Source: Methylobacterium sp. Leaf112 (GTDB lineage: Bacteria > Pseudomonadota > Alphaproteobacteria > Rhizobiales > Beijerinckiaceae). Taken from it: a stretch of DNA of 64,000 nucleotides. The stretch is taken from assembly GCF_001423295.1 (NCBI RefSeq), contig NZ_LMNG01000029.1:231981-295980 (forward strand). The letters are read 5' to 3'. The position numbers and the translations under genes were made by a program. The notes beneath the pieces are model-generated. The model had not been told where the DNA came from. It made no database searches and saw only the letters and a list, made by a program, of their open reading frames with translations. Positions 52,870 to 60,185 of this stretch are shown one piece after another. Position 1 is the first letter of the stretch. Each line of letters begins with the position of its first letter.

Positions 52870-53518
52870 CCGGCCGCTCGCCGACGAACGCCGCATAGCG
52901 CCGCGCGATCTGCGCGCGCAGGGCGGGCAGGTCGGTGTCCCGTTCTGCGTCCGGGTCGGTGCCCGAGCCGGCGTCGCCGGGGCCGTCCGTGTGCGCGCCG
53001 CGTGTCGCATCGGGGTCGCTCCTGGGGGCGGCGGCAAGGTCGTCGAGGAGGCGCTTGAGGCCGCCGAGGTCGCGCAGCACCCGGGCCGAGTCGAGGCCGG
53101 GGGGCGCCTCCTTCAGGGCCACGTCGAAGGCCGCGACCTGCCGGGTGATGTGGGTGAGCAGGGCCACCCGGAGGATGGCGGGGCCGGGGGGCGGCCCCTC
53201 CGCCGCCTCGGGCAGCCCGCAGGACGAGAACAAGGCCGGCGCCGTGCGGCGGGTCAGGCCGAGCACGGCGGCGAGATCCGCGCGGGTGACCCCGTAGGCG
53301 CGGTCGACCCGCGCCAGGGCGGCGCAGCGCGCGGGCGACCAGGCCGCCGGTGCGGTCTTCGCGATGGGAGGGCGCCAGGTCTCCTGGCGGCACCATTTGC
53401 GGAGGGTCGCGGCGCTAAGCTTCGTTTCCGCCGCGATCTCCCGGACGGTCTTGTCGGTCTCGCGAAACAGGGCTTCGGCCTGCGCCTTCCGCTCCGCATC
53501 GACGGGGGTGAGGTTCAT
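52814..53518 (-). CDS. GTA-type small-terminase-like / HTH protein upstream of terminase
   Basis: 234 residues from ATG 53518. An N-terminal HTH (ETDKTVREIAAETKLSAATLRKWCRQETW) is followed by an Ala/Arg-rich helical region (ARCAALARVDRAYGVTRADLAAVLGLTRRTAPALF) and a coiled segment around 170-200. Its position overlapping the start of a GTA-like terminase large subunit suggests the g1/small terminase role of DNA recognition. With terminase broken, its packaging function should be lost in this strain. Confidence 0.7.
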   Translation of the reverse strand: MNLTPVDAERKAQAEALFRETDKTVREIAAETKLSAATLRKWCRQETWRPPIAKTAPAAWSPARCAALARVDRAYGVTRADLAAVLGLTRRTAPALFSSCGLPEAAEGPPPGPAILRVALLTHITRQVAAFDVALKEAPPGLDSARVLRDLGGLKRLLDDLAAAPRSDPDATRGAHTDGPGDAGSGTDPDAERDTDLPALRAQIARRYAAFVGERPDAGFPGEPAATSDPGARP

Positions 53519-53586
53519 CGCCGCCGCCCCCTCTCCATCCACACTTCTTGAGCGTGGGGTAATGATACCGCAGGAGCGTCGCGCTG

Positions 53587-53630
53587 TCAATCATAAATTC
53601 CTATTTTTAGGATTTAGATCTTATGATTGA
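53587..53630. promoter_or_regulatory. Nested inverted repeat upstream of the GTA-like gene
   Basis: Outer arms TCAATCATAA (53587-53596) and TTATGATTGA (53621-53630) are perfect; inside is CCTA-N4-TAGG. It is AT-rich in a GC-rich area and lies about 70 bases before the start of the minus-strand g1-like gene, as expected for a promoter/operator. Confidence 0.45.
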
Positions 53631-53716
53631 GGCTCGCTTTAACGGCCTTCAGGGATGGTGGAGCCGGGGCTCCACTGTCCCTGTTCGCAGGCCGGACTCG
53701 TGGCCGGGGCGAAAGT

Positions 53717-53815
53717 CTAGAGGCCGATCATCGCCTGCGAGGTGCCGACGATGGTGAAGGCCAGACCAGCGGCGAAGGCCGCGATCATGACGTAGGAGAA
53801 CCCCTTCAGAACCAT
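53717..53815 (-). CDS. 32-residue membrane peptide, copy 1
   Basis: MVLKGFSYVMIAAFAAGLAFTIVGTSQAMIGL, one hydrophobic helix. A near-identical frame lies at 54267-54365 with only 3 amino acid changes, showing selection for the reading frame. Each copy follows a secreted 87-residue protein gene. Function unknown. Confidence 0.6.
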   Translation of the reverse strand: MVLKGFSYVMIAAFAAGLAFTIVGTSQAMIGL

Positions 53816-53838
53816 GGGCGTCGCCTTCCGGGCTCCGA

Positions 53839-54102
53839 TCAGCAGCGGTTTCCGCCGGAGGTCTGGCCGTACTGCATCACGGGGAAGTTCTGCTGGTTGG
53901 CGTTGCCCTCGGCGGCCGAGCTCATGGCGCAGCCACCGTAGGCCGGCACGCGGGACGGGGCGTAGACCGAACCGGTGGTCTCGACCTCGGGGGGAAGGAA
54001 GCCGGTGTAACGACCCTTCTTCTCGTAGGCCATGGCCGGAGAGAGCGAGGCAACGCCAAGAACAACGGCGGTGGCGAGGGTGGCGATGCGGGTCTTGGTC
54101 AT
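53839..54102 (-). CDS. Secreted 87-residue protein, copy 1 of tandem duplicates
   Basis: ATG 54102 begins a signal peptide (MTKTRIATLATAVVLGVASLSPAMA), then YEKKGRYTGFLPPEVETTGSV and a chain ending QYGQTSGGNRC. Two Cys (C58, C87) could form a disulfide. It differs from the copy at 54404 at only three positions. No family recognised; likely a lineage-specific periplasmic protein. Followed after 23 bases by the 32-residue membrane peptide. Confidence 0.75.
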   Translation of the reverse strand: MTKTRIATLATAVVLGVASLSPAMAYEKKGRYTGFLPPEVETTGSVYAPSRVPAYGGCAMSSAAEGNANQQNFPVMQYGQTSGGNRC

Positions 54103-54266
54103 GATCTGAGTATCCTGTTCAGGACGATCCGCGCTGCGGACCAGGGCCGACGATTGGCCGATGATTGAAAAGAGGAGAGTTGAGGTGCGCGTTCTGCTTC
54201 CGGGATGTCGCGGCCGACGCACCACCCCGGGCAATCTCGAGGACGGTCGCTCGCCCGGAGCGGTCG

Positions 54267-54365
54267 TTACAGCCCGATCATCGCTTGGGAGGTGCCGACG
54301 ATGGTGAAGGCCAGACCGGCGGCGAAGGCGACGATCATGCCGTAGGAAAAGCTTTTCAGGACCAT
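54267..54365 (-). CDS. 32-residue membrane peptide, copy 2
   Basis: MVLKSFSYGMIVAFAAGLAFTIVGTSQAMIGL, same length and layout as copy 1 (changes G5S, V9G, A12V). Follows the secreted protein copy 2 by 38 bases. Confidence 0.6.
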   Translation of the reverse strand: MVLKSFSYGMIVAFAAGLAFTIVGTSQAMIGL

Positions 54366-54403
54366 GTCTATACCTTGCTGTTGCTGACTTGTGTGAGATC
54401 GGA

Positions 54404-54667
54404 TCAGCAGCGGTTTCCGCCCGAGGTCTGGCCGTACTGCATCACGGGGAAGTTCTGCTGGTTGGCGTTGCCCTCGGCGGCCGAACTCATGGCGCAGCCG
54501 CCATAGGTCGGCACGCGAGACGGGGCATAGACCGAACCGGTGGTCTCGACCTCGGGGGGAAGGAAGCCGGTGTAGCGACCCTTCGTCTCGTAGGCCATGG
54601 CCGGGGAGAGCGAGGCAACGCCAAGAACAACGGCGGTGGCGAGGGCGGCGATACGGGTCTTTGTCAT
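54404..54667 (-). CDS. Secreted 87-residue protein, copy 2 of tandem duplicates
   Basis: From ATG 54667: same signal peptide with one change, mature YETKGRYTGF... and same C-terminal GNRC. Differences from copy 1 are T8A, K28T and A54T. The pair of genes forms a 565-bp tandem duplication with copy 1, with noticeably more diverged intergenic sequence. Confidence 0.75.
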   Translation of the reverse strand: MTKTRIAALATAVVLGVASLSPAMAYETKGRYTGFLPPEVETTGSVYAPSRVPTYGGCAMSSAAEGNANQQNFPVMQYGQTSGGNRC

Positions 54668-55125
54668 TATCTTATAATCCGCTTCTGCGACAAACCGGCG
54701 TTCCGGTCTGTCCGTTGCTTCTGAAAAATAACATAGGGCTTCGATTTCATTCTGAAGGTGCCGCGACGCACGCGCCACCATGGATTAAGCCGACGTGCGC
54801 GGAATGCTCCGTGGAGCCGTCTTCACCCGGTCCGACTTGCCGCCCCCCATGGTGCACGGCAAGTCGGGCGGCGGGCGGCATCGCGCGAACGCAGACAGAT
54901 CACGTTGTAATCCCGACTTGTCGCGGAATATTCGTGTCACGGCAGCGTCATTCGCCAAGCCTAATGCGCCGCCCAGCAAGGTTATGCTTCGAACATGGAC
55001 CGCTTTGTCGAGGCGTTGCTGCGGCGATGCCTCGACGCCGCGGGTGCAGGCGATGCGCGCGGCCGGCTCGAGTTCGACGGGCCGCCGATGCCGGCCGGCA
55101 TGCTGCAAATGCAAAGGATCGAGAG
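54668..55125. other. Divergent intergenic region, no gene seen
   Basis: About 460 bases between the duplicated small genes and the porin. AT-rich near 54670-54760 (promoter of the small genes); the rest has no clear feature. Confidence 0.45.
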
Positions 55126-56658
55126 ATGAGACAACGTCTGTTGGCGCCGACGCTCGGCCTGTTGGCGGCGACCCTCGGATGGAGCGTCCTGACGCTGGCG
55201 CCGGCCCAGGCCCAGACCGTCGCGGAGCTGCAGCGCCAGATCGACGAGCTCAAGGCGATGATCAAGGCGCAGGCCGAATCCGGCCGCGGCGCGCGGGCGG
55301 CCCCGGCCCGGGTCGCGCATCGCAGCGAAGCCGGCACCCGGCCGGCGGCGGGCCGGCCCGTCGACTCGGCCGTCGCTCCTCCGGCGGCGACGCGGGCCGT
55401 CCACGCGGACCGGCCCGCCTTCGCCATCGACCGACCGGATACCTGGATCGACGCCCTGCTGCCGCCCCCGCCCGGGGTGGACGGCCCCAAGCCCGCCGGG
55501 TCGCCGAAAACCTGGTTCGAGCGCCTGTCCCTGCGCGGCTACACCCAGATGCGCGTCAACGAAATCCTCTCGGGGGACGGCACCACGCCGGCCGGCCGGT
55601 CGCGCCTGCGCTCCGTCCACGACGGCGGCATCACCGAGCGGGGCAACTTCACCTTCCGCCGGGTGCGCCTCGTCCTGCAGGGCGACATCCACGAGCGGGT
55701 GTTCATCTACCTTCAGCCGGATTTCGCCGTGAACGTCGCCAACCAGGTCGGCACCGAGGGGCGCGGAAACTTCGCACAGCTGCGCGACGCCTTCGCCGAC
55801 GTGTTCCTCGACGAGGGGCGCAGCACCAAGATCCGCTTCGGTCAGCAGAAGGTGCCGTATGGCTGGGAGAACCTGCAATCCTCGCAGAACCGTCTCACCC
55901 TCGACCGCTCGGACGCCATCAACAGCGCCATTCCGGGCGAGCGCGACATTGGCATCACCGCCTATTACACGCCGGCCCACGTCCAGGGCCTCTGGGACCG
56001 GCTGGCCAAGGGCGGCCAGAAGCTGTTCGGCAATTACGGCGCCTTCGGCGTCGGCATCTACAACGGCCAGACCATCAACCGGACGGAACGCAACGACGAT
56101 CTCATGGTGGCCGGCATGGCGACGTGGCCCTTCGCCCTCGACGGTCTGGGCGCGGCGTTCGAGGGCCAGGTCCTCGAGGTCGGGGCTTCCGCCTACCGCA
56201 ACCGGTTCCAGCCCGAGATCCGCACGGGCGGCGTCAGCCCGGCGGCGTTCAGCGATGCCCGCGTCGGCCTTCACGCCATCCTGTATCCGCAACCCTTCGG
56301 CCTCCAGGCCGAGTGGAACTGGGGGCGCGGCCCGGAATTTGACGTGGTCACCCGCATGATCGAAGAGAAGCCGCTCAGCGGCGGCTACGTCCAGGCCATG
56401 GTCCGGGTCGACCATTCCCCCATCGGCCCGTTCATGCCCTACGCGCGCTGGCAGACCTATGGGGGCGGCTGGAAGGTGGCGACCAACGCGCCCCGCCTCG
56501 ACACCGACGAGGTCGAGGTCGGCGTCGAGTTCCAGCCGACCAAGCCCCTCGAGATCACCCTCGCGTATGCCCGGATGAAGCGCCGGGAGGCCGACAAGCG
56601 CCGCCTCGGCCGAGCGGAGGGCCACCTGTTCCGCGGGCAGCTGCAGTGGAATTACTGA
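55126..56658 (+). CDS. Phosphate-selective porin O/P-like outer membrane protein
   Basis: 510 residues from ATG 55126 (GGATCGAGAG upstream). Signal peptide ends at PAQAQ; a coiled-coil VAELQRQIDELKAMIKAQAE (as in many OprP/OprO relatives) and a Pro/Ala-rich linker lead to a ~16-strand barrel (SLRGYTQMRVNEIL ... FRRVRLVLQGDIHERVFIYLQPDF ... KIRFGQQKVPYGWENLQSSQN ... FRGQLQWNY with the terminal aromatic). It should sit as a trimer in the outer membrane; anion/phosphate selectivity is inferred from family. Confidence 0.87.
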   Translation: MRQRLLAPTLGLLAATLGWSVLTLAPAQAQTVAELQRQIDELKAMIKAQAESGRGARAAPARVAHRSEAGTRPAAGRPVDSAVAPPAATRAVHADRPAFAIDRPDTWIDALLPPPPGVDGPKPAGSPKTWFERLSLRGYTQMRVNEILSGDGTTPAGRSRLRSVHDGGITERGNFTFRRVRLVLQGDIHERVFIYLQPDFAVNVANQVGTEGRGNFAQLRDAFADVFLDEGRSTKIRFGQQKVPYGWENLQSSQNRLTLDRSDAINSAIPGERDIGITAYYTPAHVQGLWDRLAKGGQKLFGNYGAFGVGIYNGQTINRTERNDDLMVAGMATWPFALDGLGAAFEGQVLEVGASAYRNRFQPEIRTGGVSPAAFSDARVGLHAILYPQPFGLQAEWNWGRGPEFDVVTRMIEEKPLSGGYVQAMVRVDHSPIGPFMPYARWQTYGGGWKVATNAPRLDTDEVEVGVEFQPTKPLEITLAYARMKRREADKRRLGRAEGHLFRGQLQWNY

Positions 56659-56756
56659 CGCCGTGCCGAGGGTGGGCCGGACCCCCGCCCTTGGGTGCGC
56701 CCCGGAAACCCGGTACCCTCCGGCGAAAATCAGACCCCGCCGGAGGACGACCCCCA

Positions 56757-57182
56757 ATGAGCCACAGCCCGACCCCCCTCACCGCCCACGGTGTGTTCGA
56801 CGTCGCGGCGCACGCCGCCCAACTGCCCGAGACCGCCGACACCATGGTGGCCGATCACCGCTTCACCGACGATCCGGCGGCAAGCGCCCGGGTGTTCCGG
56901 GTCTACCGGCCGACGCCGCCCCACAGCCACGCGTCCTGCGACGAGTACCTCTACGCCCTGTCGGGCCGCTGCCTCATGAAGTTCGCCGACGAGCCCGCCA
57001 TCGAGGTCGGCCCCGGCACCCTGGTGTTCTTCAAGCGCGGCGTGGTCCACTCGGTGCCGGAGATCCTGGAGGAGCCGATGGTGTTCCTCTCCGTCGACAC
57101 CCCCCGGCGCGAACCCCGCGACATCCGCTTCGTGGAGGCCGGCACCGGCACGCCGGACAGCTTCATCCGCCAGCGGGATTGA
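56757..57182 (+). CDS. Cupin-domain protein
   Basis: 141 residues from ATG 56757 (GGAGG 11 bases upstream). One cupin barrel with PPHSHASCDEYLYALSGRC as motif 1 (HxH, E) and PGTLVFFKRGVVHSVPEI as motif 2 (His), so a metal can be bound. Single-domain cupins have varied functions; substrate unknown. Follows the porin by about 100 bases. Confidence 0.82.
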   Translation: MSHSPTPLTAHGVFDVAAHAAQLPETADTMVADHRFTDDPAASARVFRVYRPTPPHSHASCDEYLYALSGRCLMKFADEPAIEVGPGTLVFFKRGVVHSVPEILEEPMVFLSVDTPRREPRDIRFVEAGTGTPDSFIRQRD

Positions 57183-57523
57183 ACGCGTCCGGCGGGTGAG
57201 GTTCGGTGCGACGCCGACCATGGGAGGCGCTCGGTCCGCGTCGATGGCGCGGACCGTGATCGGACGCACAGGGGCCGGACCCTCCAGGCCCGCGTCGGCC
57301 CTCCACGGGGACGAGGTGCATCGCCATGCGCGTGATCGGCGCCCTGACGATCGTCGCCCCGTTCCCTGTCTCCAAACTCTATGGGGACGAACTTTCTAAC
57401 GGCGACCCGACTCCCGAGAGCCTCGGCCTTTTGGGCGGCATGGGCTTGTCCGCCCTCAGGCCCCGCGCGCGTCACCGGTAGCGAGACGTACCTCTTCGGC
57501 CGCGAAGACTTCCTCCATGGTGA
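57183..57523. other. Intergenic, nothing recognised
   Basis: About 340 bases with no supported gene, hairpin or repeat. Confidence 0.4.
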
Positions 57524-57742
57524 TTAGGCCCCGGTCTTCCAGGAGTGTGTGAGGAGTTGGAGCGAGGCCGACATCGCGTTGCCCGAGCCGCGCATGATCG
57601 CGAACGCCTGCTCATGGTCGTGGGTCATCAGGCTGCGCAGATAGGGGGCCAGCGTGGCGACGGGAGCATCGGCCGCCACGAGCCGGAGAATGTCGAGGGC
57701 TTCATCCCGTGGCGTGACAGGGACCAAGTCGGCCGAGGGCAT
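57524..57742 (-). CDS. Small hypothetical protein
   Basis: 72 residues from ATG 57742: SADLVPVTPRDEALDILRLVAADAPVATLAPYLRSLMTHDHEQAFAIMRGSGNAMSASLQLLTHSW. Helical, acidic then hydrophobic, with AT-rich upstream DNA (57743-57810) that looks like a promoter. No family recognised; it could be real but has only composition and upstream context as support. Confidence 0.45.
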   Translation of the reverse strand: MPSADLVPVTPRDEALDILRLVAADAPVATLAPYLRSLMTHDHEQAFAIMRGSGNAMSASLQLLTHSWKTGA

Positions 57743-58218
57743 CGTGATAGCCTGAGATATGAATACAACACCGATAGATATAGTAATTCATGCAGATTTG
57801 TCAAGATCTATACTTGCATTGACGGGCGCCGGACAGGCCGTATCGTGGGCCGGCGCAGTCCCGCGAGTCGGCCCGAGCCCGCGAGTCGGCCCGAACCAAG
57901 TCGGATCGAAATTCCGTTGCCGGAGAACGGATGATCCCGTCGTTCGCTGGACTGGATCCTGGTCCGGCGCGGACCGGACCTGCGACCGGCGGCGCCTCCG
58001 CCCTCGGCGGTGCCGTGATGGCGGCCCAGGCTCATGCGAAGTCCGGGCCGAGGACGGGCCTGATCCACGACGTCACCGGCCGGACGAACCTGCGCGGTCC
58101 GGGCCGATCGATCGGGCCGCGTCGAGACGGTCCGTCGACGATGCGCCGGATGCGATCCCCGCCCGATGCGTGCCCGAGGCACCCTCCTGCGCAGCTTCCC
58201 GCGAAGGGGATCTCGATC
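57743..58218. other. Intergenic with a short tandem repeat
   Basis: About 480 bases. An AT-rich start is followed by CCCGCGAGTCGGCCCGA at 57860-57876 and 57878-57894, a tandem pair. No gene seen in the rest. Confidence 0.45.
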
Positions 58219-58728
58219 CTACGGCGCCTTGGCGGGCTCTGCCGGCTTGGTGTTCGCATCGGTCTTGGCGTCGGTCTTGGCATCGGTCTTGGCCTTGCCG
58301 AGGTAGATGTACTCGGGGGCGGCGCGGAGCTGATCCTTGTTGGTGTCGATGGTCGCCTTCAGGGTGGTGTCGTTGGTGCGGGAGAGCTTGAGGGCGCTCG
58401 GATCGATGGCGACGTACTTCGTGCCGATGCCCAGGAAGCCGCCGACGCCGACCACCCAGGACTTCACCGTGCTCTTCTCGTCGAGCACCACGTCGGCGAT
58501 CTCGCCGATGGTCTCGTTGGCGCCGTTCTGGATCATCAGGCCGACGAGCTTCGAGGTGACCATGTCGGTGGGGTTCTGCGCCACGAAGGTCGGGCGCAGG
58601 TCGTTGGCGAGGGTGGCGGGGGCCGCCGGAACCGGGGCCGTGCCGGGCGCCGTTGCCTCCGGCGCCTGCGCGAGGGCACCGAGGGTGCCGGCGACGAGGA
58701 GGGTGGTGCCGAGCAACAGGCTGCGCAT
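58219..58728 (-). CDS. Secreted PRC-barrel domain protein
   Basis: 169 residues from ATG 58728. Signal peptide (MRSLLLGTTLLVAGTLGALAQA), Pro/Ala linker, then a PRC-barrel (TSKLVGLMIQNGANETIGEIADVVLDEKSTVKSWVVGVGGFLGIGTKYVAI). The tail has the short repeat KTDAKTDAKTDANT. PRC-barrel proteins with signal peptides are frequent in Rhizobiales and linked to stress or envelope; role unknown. Confidence 0.82.
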   Translation of the reverse strand: MRSLLLGTTLLVAGTLGALAQAPEATAPGTAPVPAAPATLANDLRPTFVAQNPTDMVTSKLVGLMIQNGANETIGEIADVVLDEKSTVKSWVVGVGGFLGIGTKYVAIDPSALKLSRTNDTTLKATIDTNKDQLRAAPEYIYLGKAKTDAKTDAKTDANTKPAEPAKAP

Positions 58729-58811
58729 GGAGGCTGGTCTTTCCGGGTCAGGGGCGTGTGGGGCCGGGTGGGGCCGTGTCGAACGCTCAAGCTCGGGACG
58801 GCCCGATGGTT

Positions 58812-58855
58812 CCGCCCACGTGCACGGATCGCTCCGCCCGCGCGCACGGATCCCT
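58812..58855. repeat. Two 22-bp direct repeats in the PRC-barrel promoter region
   Basis: CCGCCCACGTGCACGGATC and CCGCCCGCGCGCACGGATC, each plus three bases, lie head to tail (19 of 22 match) between the PRC-barrel gene and the peroxidase gene. Could be binding sites or slippage. Confidence 0.35.
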
Positions 58856-58981
58856 ATCCCCTGCATGCACGAAGGCGCGACCTGGGACGATCGGCGCGAG
58901 ACACGGGGGCCGTTCGCGCCCTAGATTCCCATCGAGAGACCGCGCGGGTGCCCCGCGCCGCGAATCCCCGGGAGCCCCGCC

Positions 58982-59560
<579 letters not shown>

Positions 59561-59599
59561 GCGGCCGGCCCTTCGATCGACCCCCAAGGAGGTTTCGCG

Positions 59600-60106
59600 A
59601 TGCAGGACCACGATCAAGACCACGACGCGTCCCCGACGGGGGACGCCGCCCCGCGCTGGAAGCACGACGGCATCCGGGTGATCCCCGGCGACAGGCTCGA
59701 CCCCAACACGGCGCAGACGCCGGGGATGTTCCGGCAGGCCGCCATCAACCACGCCCGCGTCGGCGCCCAGAAGATCTGGGCCGGCACCGTGGCGATCGAG
59801 CCCGACGCCAAGACGGGCGTGCACCACCACGGTGCCCTGGAGAGCGTGATCTTCGTGCTCTCGGGGCGCGCCCGGATGCGCTGGGGCGACCGGCTCGAAT
59901 ACGTCGCCGAGGCCGGCCCCGGCGACTTTATCTTCGTGCCGCCCTACGTGCCGCACCAGGAGATCAACGCCTCCCCGGACGAGCCCCTGCACTGCGTGCT
60001 GGTGCGCTCGGACAACGAAGCGGTGGTGGTCAACATCACGGATGTCGACCCCGTCGAGCGCCCCGAGACGGTCCCGTGGGTCGATCCGATCCACAAGCAC
60101 CCGTGA
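59600..60106 (+). CDS. Cupin-domain protein
   Basis: 168 residues from ATG 59600 (AAGGAGG upstream). A His/Asp-rich start (MQDHDQDHDAS), then a cupin with motif 1 TGVHHHGALESVIFVLSGRARM and motif 2 PGDFIFVPPYVPHQEIN; all metal ligands present. Similar to small cupins linked with uronate or oxidative metabolism; exact substrate unknown. Lies 39 bases after the peroxidase and is followed by a strong hairpin. Confidence 0.83.
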   Translation: MQDHDQDHDASPTGDAAPRWKHDGIRVIPGDRLDPNTAQTPGMFRQAAINHARVGAQKIWAGTVAIEPDAKTGVHHHGALESVIFVLSGRARMRWGDRLEYVAEAGPGDFIFVPPYVPHQEINASPDEPLHCVLVRSDNEAVVVNITDVDPVERPETVPWVDPIHKHP

Positions 60107-60113
60107 GCCGGAT

Positions 60114-60141
60114 GCGGACGGGGGAGGGCTCCCCCGTCCGC
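60114..60141. terminator. Hairpin between converging cupin and paoC genes
   Basis: Perfect 11-bp stem GCGGACGGGGG / CCCCCGTCCGC with a 6-base loop, 7 bases past the cupin stop. It may serve both converging transcripts. Confidence 0.6.
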
Positions 60142-60185
60142 TCTGTCGGGCGGCTCCCGGGGGAGGGGTCCCCCCGTCCGGCCGG

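Noticed and set aside
57759..58391. + strand frame beginning MNTTPIDIVIHADLSRS
   Set aside because: After the first 30 codons it becomes Arg/Pro/Gly low complexity and overlaps the PRC-barrel gene in antisense; no support.
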